NCBI GenBank assembly: GCA_030601755.1
Contig: JAUWBF010000016.1
Span: 1 to 50,480, forward strand
Direction of reading: 5' to 3'
Length of the DNA stretch: 50,480 nucleotides
Source: Verrucomicrobiota bacterium
Lineage (GTDB): Bacteria > Verrucomicrobiota > Verrucomicrobiia > Opitutales > Opitutaceae
Below the pieces are notes generated by a model. The model saw only the letters and a list, made by a program, of their open reading frames with translations, had not been told where the DNA came from and did not search any database. The first letter of the stretch is position 1. Every line of letters starts with the position of its first letter. The translations under genes were made by a program, and so were the position numbers. This document shows positions 1 through 7,635 of the stretch, one piece after another.

Positions 1-869
1 CCGCCTACATGGTGCTGGATGACGAAGGCCGCCTGCAGGGTATTCTGACCAAGACGGACATGCTCAAGCCTTCGCCGACCCGGCTCGTGCTCGTCGATCA
101 CAACGAGATGACCCAGGCCGTCACCGGAGCAGATCAAGTCACCATCACCGAGATCATCGACCACCACCGCATCGGCACGCTCGGCACCCAGCAGCCCATC
201 CTCTTCATCAACGAACCGGTCGGCTCCACCTGCACCATCGTCGCCGACCTGTTCCGTCGCGACGGGCTCGTGCCGTCACCCGATATCGCCGGCATCATGA
301 TGAGCGGCATTATTTCCGACACGCTGCACCTCAACAGCCCCACCTCCACCGAGAAGGACACCCTGCTGCTCGACTGGCTATCCAAGATCGCCGGTGTGGA
401 CTCTCGCCAACTGGCCGACACCATTTTCAGCTCTGGCTCGATCATCTTAGCCAGCCCCCCCGAAAAAGTCATCCGCTCGGACTTCAAGATCTACGACGAG
501 GACGGCACGCGTTTCTCCGTTTCCCAGGTCGAGGAGCTCGGTTTCGGCAACTTCTGGCAGCACCAGAAAAAACTGGCCGCCGCACTGGACGAACTCGCCC
601 GCGACGAAAAGCTGCTGTTCGCCTGCCTGTTGATCACCGACATCAACACCCAAAACTCTCTGTTGTTGGTCAAGGGCGCGCCCGAGTTCATCGAGCGCAT
701 CGCCTATCCCTGCGTGGAGGACGACGAGATCTTCGATCTGCCGGGCATCGTCAGCCGCAAGAAGCAGCTCATCCCCTACATCGGCACGGTGCTGCGCGAG
801 ATGGTCGGTGACGGCGCGCTGCCCGCGGGCGGCAACTCCGCGAGCAAGGACGAAGAGCCGCGAGACTGA
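1..869 (+). CDS. Manganese-dependent inorganic pyrophosphatase, CBS-containing type (3' part)
   Basis: The reading frame is open from the window edge, so the N-terminus lies outside. The visible part begins at the end of a CBS-like segment (VLDDEGRLQGILTKTDML), then continues as a DHH-family phosphoesterase with LVDHNE and the IDHHRIG motif around residues 30-55, followed by a DHHA2 domain (NEPVGSTCTIVADL, SGIISDTL, SRKKQLIPYI near the C-terminus). In family II pyrophosphatases these Asp/His residues hold two Mn ions and hydrolyse PPi to phosphate; the CBS-containing forms are nucleotide-regulated. This is probably cytoplasmic housekeeping PPi removal. The last 15 or so residues are a charged, unconserved tail. 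The following 150 bp hold a repeat and no gene. Confidence 0.85.
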   Translation, partial: AYMVLDDEGRLQGILTKTDMLKPSPTRLVLVDHNEMTQAVTGADQVTITEIIDHHRIGTLGTQQPILFINEPVGSTCTIVADLFRRDGLVPSPDIAGIMMSGIISDTLHLNSPTSTEKDTLLLDWLSKIAGVDSRQLADTIFSSGSIILASPPEKVIRSDFKIYDEDGTRFSVSQVEELGFGNFWQHQKKLAAALDELARDEKLLFACLLITDINTQNSLLLVKGAPEFIERIAYPCVEDDEIFDLPGIVSRKKQLIPYIGTVLREMVGDGALPAGGNSASKDEEPRD

Positions 870-884
870 GGCGGCTCTCCGATA

Positions 885-958
885 GGAGAACGGACATTCC
901 TGTCCGTTCCCCTTTGCACTGCCCTTCCGACGCGAACGGACAGGAATGTCCGTTCTCC
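885..958. repeat. Double-palindrome intergenic repeat (family A)
   Basis: Two 25-bp arms, 885-909 and 934-958, are perfect reverse complements of each other, separated by 24 bp. Each arm is itself palindromic around GAACGGACA-ttcc-TGTCCGTTC. The RNA could fold either as two small hairpins or as one long stem. It lies between the pyrophosphatase stop and the permease start and has the layout of a REP/BIME-type mobile palindrome. No T-run follows it, so it is not a typical intrinsic terminator. Confidence 0.8.
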
Positions 959-1022
959 CTTCGCCGCCTGAAAATCTGTTGGCCACGTCCCGCGCGCGTG
1001 CGCAACGTGCCCGACGCCGCGC

Positions 1023-2003
1023 ATGTTTCGCTTCATCGCCAGACGCCTCCTTGAGACGATCCCGGTCCTGCTCATCATCCTCACCGCCACGTTCTTCATG
1101 ATCCGGCTGGTGCCGGGCGGGCCGTTCACGACCGAACGCGCCGTCTCGCCGGAGGTCCTCAAAAACCTCAACGCTTACTACGGCCTCGACCGTCCGCTGG
1201 GCGAACAATACGCGCGCTACCTCTGGAACCTCTGCCCCAAGACCTTCGCGCCGTGGCGGCTCTTCGAGGGAGACGGTCTCGACCTCAAGGCCGCCTTCGG
1301 CATCGATCTCGGCTACTCCACCAAATACACCAACCGCACGATCAACGAGATCGTCGCCGCCAAGCTGCCCGTCTCGCTCGAGCTCGGCGGCTGGGCCCTG
1401 TTGGTGGCCTTGGGCGTCGGCCTGCCGCTCGGGGTGCTCGCGGCCGCGCGGCGCAATACCTGGCTCGACCACACCGCGTCCAGCTTCGCGATGCTCGGCA
1501 TCTGCGTGCCGACGTTCGTGATGGGACCGCTGCTCGTGCTTGTATTCGCCATCACACTACGTTGGCTGCCGTCCTCGGGCTGGTATTTCCCGTCGGACCG
1601 CGTGCTGCCGGCCGTCACGCTCGGGCTGGTCTACGCCGCCTACATCGCGCGCCTCACCCGCGGCGGCCTGCTCGACGTGCTCTCGCAGGACTACATCCGC
1701 ACCGCCCGGGCCAAGGGCGCGAGCGAGCTGCGCGTCGTTTTCGGCCACGCGCTGCGCGGCGGGCTGTTGCCGGTCGTATCGTTTCTCGGCCCCGCCATCG
1801 CCGGCGTGATCTCGGGCTCGTTCGTGATCGAGACGATCTTCCAGATCCCCGGACTCGGCCGGCAATTCGTCGAGTCGGCCTTCAACCGCGACCAGCCCCT
1901 CGTGCTCGGCACGGTGCTGCTCTACGCGGTGCTCATCATCGGCCTCAACCTGCTCGTCGACATCGTGCAGGTGTGGCTCAACCCGCGGCTCAAGTTCGAG
2001 TGA
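1023..2003 (+). CDS. ABC transporter permease, DppB/OppB type
   Basis: This 326-residue inner-membrane protein has the standard opening of OppB/DppB permeases (an amphipathic start, then LLIILTATFFMIRLVPGGPF), about six membrane segments, and the cytoplasmic EAA loop DYIRTARAKGASELRVVFGH that docks the ATPase. It would form half of the channel of a peptide or nickel-type importer. The partner permease starts 2 bp after its stop. No substrate-binding protein or ATPase gene lies in the window, so the substrate cannot be assigned. The ATG start is taken because the hydrophobic N-terminus follows directly. There is no clear ribosome-binding site. Confidence 0.85.
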   Translation: MFRFIARRLLETIPVLLIILTATFFMIRLVPGGPFTTERAVSPEVLKNLNAYYGLDRPLGEQYARYLWNLCPKTFAPWRLFEGDGLDLKAAFGIDLGYSTKYTNRTINEIVAAKLPVSLELGGWALLVALGVGLPLGVLAAARRNTWLDHTASSFAMLGICVPTFVMGPLLVLVFAITLRWLPSSGWYFPSDRVLPAVTLGLVYAAYIARLTRGGLLDVLSQDYIRTARAKGASELRVVFGHALRGGLLPVVSFLGPAIAGVISGSFVIETIFQIPGLGRQFVESAFNRDQPLVLGTVLLYAVLIIGLNLLVDIVQVWLNPRLKFE

Positions 2004-2005
2004 CG

Positions 2006-2950
2006 ATGTTTCGCCGCAAATTGAACAACCTCGAGGCGGGCAACTCCCTCGGCGCCGACGCTTGGCGACGCCTCCGTGCCAACCGCGCCGCCGTCGCGGG
2101 AGGCGTGTTCGTGCTCGGACTCGCGGCCGCCTGCATCCTGTTGCCTCCGTTGCTCGGCCTCTCCTACTCCGAGCAGAACCTCGCGCTGGGCGCGACGCCG
2201 CCCTCGGTGGAGCACTGGCTGGGCACCGACATCCACGGACGCGACCTCTTTGCCCGCATCCTCTACGGCGGTCGCATTTCCCTCATGGTCGGCGCGGTCG
2301 CTTCGCTGGTCGCGCTGGTCATCGGCGTGTCCTACGGGGCGATCTCGGGCTACGCGGGCGGACGCCTGGACCGCGCGATGATGCGCGTCGTGGACATCAT
2401 TTACGCCCTGCCATTCACCATCTTCGTCATCCTGATGATGGTTTTTCTGAAGGACCCCATGGATCGTCTCGACGCGTGGTTGCGCGGCTTCGACTGGCTC
2501 TCGGGCCTGCAAGGCGCGGGCCGCATCCTCGGGCTCTTCGCCGCCATCGGCGCGGTCGAGTGGCTGACCATGGCCCGCATCGTCCGCGGCCAAGTGCTCT
2601 CGATCAAAAAACTGGACTACATCGACGCCGCCCGCGTGCTCGGCTACGGCCCGATGCGCATCATTTTTCGCCACATCGTGCCCAACCTGCTCGGGCCGGT
2701 GATCGTGTTCACCACCCTGACCATCCCGTCGGTCATCCTGCTGGAGTCGTTCCTGAGCTTCCTCGGCCTCGGCGTGGACGCGCCGCTCAGCTCATGGGGA
2801 ACTCTCATCAAGGAAGGCGCCGAAAAAATGGAGGACGCCCCCTGGCTGTTGATCGGCCCCGGCTCGATCTTCGCGCTCACCCTGCTCTCGCTCAACTTCC
2901 TCGGCGACGGCCTGCGCGACGCGCTCGACGTGCGCTCGGGCAAACACTGA
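2006..2950 (+). CDS. ABC transporter permease, DppC/OppC type
   Basis: This 314-residue permease is the partner of the preceding gene. Family features are an N-terminal cytoplasmic segment with NSLGADAWRRLRANRAAV, a first membrane helix at about residues 30-50, LGTDIHGRDLFARILYGGRISL in the periplasmic loop region, and the EAA loop DYIDAARVLGYGPMRIIFRH. The frame is open far upstream, but that upstream part lies over the previous gene. The ATG at 2006 is the natural start, only 2 bp after the oppB-like stop. Both proteins are needed for one heterodimeric channel, so co-translation makes sense. Confidence 0.85.
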   Translation: MFRRKLNNLEAGNSLGADAWRRLRANRAAVAGGVFVLGLAAACILLPPLLGLSYSEQNLALGATPPSVEHWLGTDIHGRDLFARILYGGRISLMVGAVASLVALVIGVSYGAISGYAGGRLDRAMMRVVDIIYALPFTIFVILMMVFLKDPMDRLDAWLRGFDWLSGLQGAGRILGLFAAIGAVEWLTMARIVRGQVLSIKKLDYIDAARVLGYGPMRIIFRHIVPNLLGPVIVFTTLTIPSVILLESFLSFLGLGVDAPLSSWGTLIKEGAEKMEDAPWLLIGPGSIFALTLLSLNFLGDGLRDALDVRSGKH

Positions 2951-3002
2951 CGCTGAATCCATCGATGTGTTCGATGACCCCAACACCAAGGCGGACGCCG
3001 GT

Positions 3003-3096
3003 TTTTCAACGCAAAGGCGCAAAGACGCGAAGGAACGCCAAGCGGAAGCGTGTGTTCCTTGCGGCCCCTTGTGCCTTCGCGCCTTTGCGTTAAAAC
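3003..3096. repeat. Inverted repeat of the 'cgcaaaggcgc' type (family B)
   Basis: A left arm (3008-3032, aacgcaaaggcgcaaagacg then cgaagg) and a right arm (3074-3091, ccttcgcgcctttgcgtt) are imperfect reverse complements around a 41-bp middle. A related single arm occurs at 30322-30350, so this is a dispersed family. The right arm ends 13 bp before the probable start codon of the next gene. The frame of that gene is open through the repeat, which makes an over-long protein prediction likely. Confidence 0.65.
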
Positions 3097-3104
3097 TTTT
3101 TACC

Positions 3105-3500
3105 GTGGCCGATCCCAAGCAGCAACCGCACGCCTTCAGCCGCCTCGCCGAGGAACTCATCGGCGACCTGCGCGGCGTGGCCTACGACGTGCCCGCGCGC
3201 CAAGTGAAGCGCCCCACCAAGACCCTGACCGAACTCGTCGAGGACATCCTCAACAAATACCAGGTCGGCCGCGACGCCCCCGAACACACCATCCGCGCCC
3301 AATGGCCGTCGATCGTCGGCCCCGCCAACGCCAACTATTCGCACCCCGTGCAGATCGACGCCCGCGGACAACTGCTCGTGCTCGTCAGCCACTCGGTGGT
3401 CAAAAACGAACTCTTCCACCACCGCGCCACCATCCTTGAGCGCATCCAGGCCCTGCCCGCCTGCGCCGGCGTCAAGAAGCTCCATTTTCGCGCCGGATGA
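3105..3500 (+). CDS. DUF721 / DciA-like protein
   Basis: A protein of about 131 residues from the GTG at 3105. It contains the DUF721 core: TKTLTELVEDILNKYQVG, then IRAQWPSIVGPANANYSHPVQID, then LLVLVSHSVVKNELFHHRAT and ILERIQAL. DUF721 includes DciA, the helicase-loading partner of DnaB in bacteria that lack DnaC, so a role in replication initiation is plausible, but many DUF721 proteins are uncharacterised. An upstream ATG at 2967 in the same frame would add 46 residues translated entirely from the family B repeat. The GTG is preferred because conserved sequence begins soon after it. Confidence 0.7.
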   Translation: MADPKQQPHAFSRLAEELIGDLRGVAYDVPARQVKRPTKTLTELVEDILNKYQVGRDAPEHTIRAQWPSIVGPANANYSHPVQIDARGQLLVLVSHSVVKNELFHHRATILERIQALPACAGVKKLHFRAG

Positions 3501-3585
3501 CCGCCTTCGGCCGCGTCCAAGCTTTTGCGAAATTGTGCTTGCCCAGCCCTCGCCGATTCTGGAATTTAGCCCCTTGCGTTAGTGA

Positions 3586-3699
3586 AACTCCGTCGGTTGC
3601 GGAGTTCCACCATGACTGGTCCCGCCTCCGCGGGATTGGAACGGTGACACCGGTTTCGCCCCAAGCGGGACGGGTGGCACGGGGCCTGCAAAGGTCCCC
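3586..3699 (+). promoter_or_regulatory. Structured 5' leader of rpsO (possible S15 autoregulatory RNA)
   Basis: The 232 bp ahead of rpsO hold no convincing gene but several strong hairpins: 3586-3606 (AACTCCG/CGGAGTT), 3620-3635 (TCCCGC-ctcc-GCGGGA), 3642-3652 (CGGTG-a-CACCG) and 3681-3699 (GGGGCCT-gcaa-AGGTCCCC, one bulge). Ribosomal protein S15 represses its own mRNA through structured leaders of several unrelated folds in different bacteria. An equivalent role here is an inference from position and structure. No clear sigma-70 promoter could be fixed; TTGCCC at 3539 is one weak -35 candidate. Confidence 0.45.
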
Positions 3700-3732
3700 T
3701 ACAGTCGTGTAATTCCTTCCAAACAAAACCAA

Positions 3733-3996
3733 ATGTCCACCATCGTAAAACCCGAGATCATCGCAGAATACAAAAAGCACGACAAAGACACCGGCTCGTC
3801 CGAGGTCCAGATCGCGCTCCTCACCGCTCGCATCAATCACCTGACCGAGCACCTTCGCACCCATCGCAAGGACTTCCACAGCCGCCGCGGTCTGCTCCAG
3901 CTGGCCTCCCGCCGCCGCAAGCTCCTCGACTATGTGAAGCGCCACGACCTGGCGAAATACACCGAGCTCCTCCAAAAGCTCAACCTTCGCAAGTAA
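3733..3996 (+). CDS. rpsO: 30S ribosomal protein S15
   Basis: The protein has 87 residues, close to the usual 88-89, and is clearly S15: [40 protein letters not shown] and [14 protein letters not shown] are the conserved helices that bind the 16S rRNA central-domain three-way junction. It is followed by an intrinsic terminator and then pnp, the gene order conserved across many bacteria. The start ATG has an A-rich stretch (aaacaaaaccaa) before it but no Shine-Dalgarno sequence, which is typical of this window. Confidence 0.98.
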   Translation: MSTIVKPEIIAEYKKHDKDTGSSEVQIALLTARINHLTEHLRTHRKDFHSRRGLLQLASRRRKLLDYVKRHDLAKYTELLQKLNLRK

Positions 3997-4007
3997 CCCT
4001 TTCGCCC

Positions 4008-4045
4008 ACAGGCGACCCGAACCGCGGGTCGCCTGTTGTCTTTTC
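4008..4045 (+). terminator. Intrinsic terminator after rpsO
   Basis: A perfect 11-bp stem, ACAGGCGACCC (4008-4018) with GGGTCGCCTGT (4026-4036), has a 7-nt loop and is followed by tgtctttt. It should end most rpsO transcripts before pnp. Confidence 0.8.
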
Positions 4046-4302
4046 CGCCCCCTCAACCGGGACCCAGGACATTTCCGTTTGCCGCCCGCCCGAGTAGTCT
4101 CGGCCGTCTCGGCCGATTCGCCAAAACCGGGCGGCAAACGGGAGTCTCTTGAGTCCGCCGAGGACCGCGAAAACGACGACAGTTCGTTTCAGACTTTTTC
4201 CACCAATCCCCTTTCAGCGACGACCCGCGCGCATCCGCGCACGGCCCTCTCGCGCCCACCGTGGCGTGAAATGTCGTCCATCGAAAACCCCGGGCGTCCG
4301 GC

Positions 4303-4342
4303 CGCGTGCCGCCGTTTCGTCCGTTCCCGTCCGCGGCACGCG
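4303..4342 (+). promoter_or_regulatory. Long stem-loop in the pnp leader
   Basis: The 314-bp gap between the rpsO terminator and pnp has no supported gene. Just before pnp it holds a perfect 10-bp stem, CGCGTGCCGC (4303-4312) with GCGGCACGCG (4333-4342), and a 20-nt loop. In enterobacteria PNPase represses its own mRNA after RNase III cuts a leader stem. A comparable role is possible here but is only inferred from position. The rest of the gap (4046-4302) shows no clear promoter or repeat. Confidence 0.4.
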
Positions 4343-4359
4343 CACCGTAAAACACGATA

Positions 4360-6579
4360 ATGAACCAAAAGCACAACGTCACCGTCCCGGGCCTCGGGAT
4401 CACCTTCTCCACCGGCACCTACGCCAACCTCGCCAACGGCGCGGTCAACGTCTGCGTCGGCGAGACCAACCTGTTCGTCTCCGCCTGCGTCGCTCAGTCG
4501 ATGCGTCCCGGCCAGGATTTTTTCCCCCTCACCGTCGATTACCGCGAGAAATACGCCGCCGCCGGCCGCTTCCCCGGCGGTTACTTCAAGCGCGAGGGCC
4601 GTCCTTCCGAGAAGGAAATCCTCACCTCCCGTCTTTGCGACCGCCCCTGCCGTCCCCTCTTCCCTGAGGGCTTTCTCAATGAGGTCCAGATCATCGGCCA
4701 GCTCATGTCGGCCGACCAGATCAACGACGCCGACATCTCCATGATCAACGGCGCCTCCGCCGCGCTCGCCATCTCCGACATCCCGTGGGCCGGCCCGATC
4801 GCCGGCGTGCGCGTCGCCGAGATCGACGGCCAGTTCGTCGCCAACCCCACCATCGAGCAGATGTTCTCCAGCTCGCTCGACCTCATCTACGTCGGCACCG
4901 AGACCGAGATGCTCATGATCGAGGGCTCCGCCGACCAGATCCCCGAGGAGCGCTTCATCGAGGCCCTCGAGTTCGGCCAGCAGTCCATCCAGCCGATCAT
5001 CGCCGCCATCAAGGAACTCGTCGCCATCGCCGGCAAGCCCAAGGCCGTGTTCCCCCTCGTCAAGGCCACCGACGAGGCCCGCGCCATCATCGAGCGCGTC
5101 GCCACCCACGAGCGTGTCTCCGCCGCCATCTTCGGCTTCGAGAAGGCCGTGCGCTCCGCCAACATCAAGGCCCTCAAGGATGAGGCCGCCGCCGCCCTCC
5201 TCGCCGAGCTCGGCGAAGGCAAGTTCACCGACGTCGACCTCAACATCGTCTTCGAAGACCTCCAGTATAAGGCCTACCGCCAGACCGTGCTTGAGCGCGG
5301 CGTGCGCGCCGACAAGCGCGACTCCAAGAGCCTGCGTCCCCTCCATGCCGAGGTCGGCGTCCTCCCCCGCGTTCACGGTTCCGCCACCTTCCAGCGCGGC
5401 GACACCCAGAACATCGCCATCACCACCCTCGGGCCGACCAAGGAAGCCCAGAGCCTCGACGCCCTCACCGGCGGCGTGACCTCCAAGTCCTTCATCCTCC
5501 ACTACAACTTCCCCCCGTTCTCCGTGGGCGAGACCGGCCGCTTCACCGGCCCCGGCCGCCGCGAGATCGGCCACGGCGCCCTTGCCGAGCGTTCGCTCGT
5601 GCCGGTGCTGCCCCCCGAGGACGTGTTCCCCTACTCCATCCGCGTGGTCTCCGAGATCATGGCTTCCAACGGCTCCACCTCGATGGCCTCCATCTGCGGC
5701 GGCTGCTTGTCCCTCATGGACGCCGGCGTGCCGATCATCGCCCCCGTCGCCGGCATCTCCTGCGGCCTCATGACGAGCAACAAGGACGACGGCTCCATCG
5801 ACAAGTGGGTCACCATCACCGACATTCTCGGTGAGGAAGACCACTTCGGCGACATGGACTTCAAGCTCGCCGGCACCACCACCGGCATCACCGGCTTCCA
5901 GCTCGACCTGAAGATCAAGGGCCTGCCCTTCGAGATCGCCAAGGCCGCCATCTTCCAGGCCCGCGACGCCCGCATCGAGATCCTCAAGACCATGCTCGGT
6001 GCCCTCCCGGCTCCCCGCAAGGACCTCAGCGCCTACGCGCCCCGCATCCAGACCATCCAGATCGACCCCGAGAAGATCGGCCTCCTCATCGGCCCCGGCG
6101 GCAAGACCATCCGTCGCATCGTGGAAACGACCGGCGCGCAGATCGACATCTCGGACGACGACTCCGGCAAGGTGTTCATCTACTCCAACAACGGCGAGGC
6201 CATGGCCCGCGCCATCCAGGAGATCGACTCCCTGTGCGGCGGCGGCAAGGGCGGCGCCGGCGGTGGCGAGCCCATCGAGATCGGCAAGATCTACAACGGC
6301 CGCGTGACCGGCGTTAAGGACTTCGGCGCGTTCGTCGAGTGCACCCCCGGCAAGGAAGGCCTCTGCCACATCTCCGAGCTGGCCGACTTCCGCGTCCGCC
6401 GCACCGAGGACGTGGTCAAGATGGGCGACTCCATCACCGTGAAGTGCATCGGCATCGACGAGAAGTCCGGCAAGGTCCGCCTCTCGCGCAAGGCCGCCAT
6501 GAAGGAGCTCGAGGCCCAGCAGCAGGCCCCCGCCGCCGAAGGCGAGGCTCCCGCCCCCGCCGCTCCCGCCGCCGAGTAA
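4360..6579 (+). CDS. pnp: Polyribonucleotide nucleotidyltransferase (PNPase)
   Basis: 739 residues with the full PNPase layout: first RNase PH domain ([31 protein letters not shown]), the all-helical linker, second RNase PH domain ([46 protein letters not shown]), a KH domain ([17 protein letters not shown], about 570-625) and an S1 domain ([16 protein letters not shown], about 645-715). The tail is Ala/Pro-rich. It degrades RNA 3' to 5' using phosphate and can also polymerise NDPs, usually in a degradosome. The ATG at 4360 gives the standard N-terminus. A strong terminator follows 40 bp after the stop. Confidence 0.98.
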   Translation: MNQKHNVTVPGLGITFSTGTYANLANGAVNVCVGETNLFVSACVAQSMRPGQDFFPLTVDYREKYAAAGRFPGGYFKREGRPSEKEILTSRLCDRPCRPLFPEGFLNEVQIIGQLMSADQINDADISMINGASAALAISDIPWAGPIAGVRVAEIDGQFVANPTIEQMFSSSLDLIYVGTETEMLMIEGSADQIPEERFIEALEFGQQSIQPIIAAIKELVAIAGKPKAVFPLVKATDEARAIIERVATHERVSAAIFGFEKAVRSANIKALKDEAAAALLAELGEGKFTDVDLNIVFEDLQYKAYRQTVLERGVRADKRDSKSLRPLHAEVGVLPRVHGSATFQRGDTQNIAITTLGPTKEAQSLDALTGGVTSKSFILHYNFPPFSVGETGRFTGPGRREIGHGALAERSLVPVLPPEDVFPYSIRVVSEIMASNGSTSMASICGGCLSLMDAGVPIIAPVAGISCGLMTSNKDDGSIDKWVTITDILGEEDHFGDMDFKLAGTTTGITGFQLDLKIKGLPFEIAKAAIFQARDARIEILKTMLGALPAPRKDLSAYAPRIQTIQIDPEKIGLLIGPGGKTIRRIVETTGAQIDISDDDSGKVFIYSNNGEAMARAIQEIDSLCGGGKGGAGGGEPIEIGKIYNGRVTGVKDFGAFVECTPGKEGLCHISELADFRVRRTEDVVKMGDSITVKCIGIDEKSGKVRLSRKAAMKELEAQQQAPAAEGEAPAPAAPAAE

Positions 6580-6618
6580 TCGGTCCGGCGCGCACCGCGC
6601 ACAAAAGCCAATCCTCCG

Positions 6619-6653
6619 AAGCCGGAGTCCCTCGCGGGGCTCCGGCTTTTTTT
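6619..6653 (+). terminator. Intrinsic terminator after pnp
   Basis: The stem AAGCCGGAG (6619-6627) pairs with CTCCGGCTT (6640-6648) and runs into seven T residues (6647-6653). Confidence 0.85.
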
Positions 6654-6668
6654 GCGCGCGGCACGCCT

Positions 6669-6771
6669 GTGGCCGAGGGCGCCGCCCCCGGCGGTTTGTA
6701 GCAGCCGCGGTGACGCGGCTGGCGGTTCGCTTCGCTCCACCGGAGTTGGCGCCCCCGGCTACAGCTTCACG
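6669..6771. repeat. Possible degenerate inverted repeat between pnp and the lipoprotein gene (family G)
   Basis: The stretch contains gtggccgagggcgccgcccc on one side and ggagttggcgcccccggcta on the other. The second is roughly the reverse complement of the first. Between them is a smaller palindromic core, AGCCGCGGTGACGCGGCT at 6703-6720. It resembles the other intergenic palindrome pairs here, but the arms match less well. Confidence 0.35.
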
Positions 6772-6838
6772 AACGCCAACCTCCCAAAAGCGCACGGGCG
6801 GGTTGTCTGCGCGCGAGTTTCCCGTTTTATCAGCGGCC

Positions 6839-7519
6839 ATGAATCGCCACCTCTCGCCGCGCCGCCTGCCCGCATTGCTCCTTGCATCCGCGTTGCTCAT
6901 CACGCTGACGGGTTGTTCTAGCCTGCCCTTCGGCCAAAAACCCGCCGGCTCCGGCCTGCAAGAGGCCCCGGCCAGCACACCCGCCAACGAACTGGCCGCC
7001 CTCAGCAAGCAGCTCGACGCCGCAGAGAGCCAGTTGCAACGCACGCTCGGCAACCTCGCCCGCCTCACCAACGCCGGCGTCGCCAGCGAGGTTTACGGCG
7101 CGTTCAGCCGCGACCAGGCCGCCTTCGCCAAGGCCGCGGACCGGTTGCTGACCGCCTCCGCCCGCGTGCGCAACAGCGGCAAGGACTACTTCGCCGACTG
7201 GGCCCGCCACTCGACCTCCATTGCCGACGCTGAAATCCGCGCCGTGGCCGACGGTCGCCGCACCGAATTGGAGCAGCGCTACAACGCCATGCTGCCGCCG
7301 CTCGTGACCGCGCGCGCCGACCTCACCACCTTCATGAAGGACACCGCCGATATCGAGAAGGCGCTCGCCTACGACCAGACCCAGGCCGGCGCCGCCGCCC
7401 TCGCGCCGTTGATCCAGCGCACGCTCGAACGCGGTGAGACCGCCGCCGCCAGCCTGCAAAAACTGGGCGCCGAACTCGACGCGATCATCGCCCTGCTGCC
7501 GCCGGCGCCGGCGCGTTGA
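6839..7519 (+). CDS. Predicted lipoprotein with helical domain, DUF2959-like
   Basis: 226 residues from the ATG at 6839. The N-terminus is a lipoprotein signal: basic NRHLSPRR, a hydrophobic stretch, then the lipobox LTGC at residues 23-26 with Ser-Ser after the Cys. The mature part is almost wholly helical and rich in Ala/Leu/Gln (LAALSKQLDAAESQLQRTL; DYFADWARHSTSIADAEIRA; RTELEQRYNAMLPPLVTARA). The middle to C-terminal pattern is reminiscent of DUF2959, but this is a judgement by eye. An earlier in-frame start would place the lipobox too far inside the protein. Function is unknown; envelope anchoring is likely. Confidence 0.7.
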   Translation: MNRHLSPRRLPALLLASALLITLTGCSSLPFGQKPAGSGLQEAPASTPANELAALSKQLDAAESQLQRTLGNLARLTNAGVASEVYGAFSRDQAAFAKAADRLLTASARVRNSGKDYFADWARHSTSIADAEIRAVADGRRTELEQRYNAMLPPLVTARADLTTFMKDTADIEKALAYDQTQAGAAALAPLIQRTLERGETAAASLQKLGAELDAIIALLPPAPAR

Positions 7520-7635
7520 GCCGACTTGCAATCGCGGTTTCCTTCGCGCGATTCGCCCCGTTATTCTCAGCCCGATTCGCCGCCTCCGACCATTGACCTG
7601 CCGGCGGTGCGCGTTGTGCTTGGCGCGCAACCGAC

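Noticed and set aside
3675-3690. TGGCAC-N5-CTGCA, a sigma-54-like promoter ahead of rpsO
   Set aside because: It fits the -24/-12 pattern with one mismatch, but lies inside a stable leader hairpin and rpsO is a housekeeping gene. Probably chance.
4189-7071. A 960-codon open frame on the minus strand opposite pnp
   Set aside because: A by-product of high-GC third positions; PNPase on the plus strand is unambiguous.
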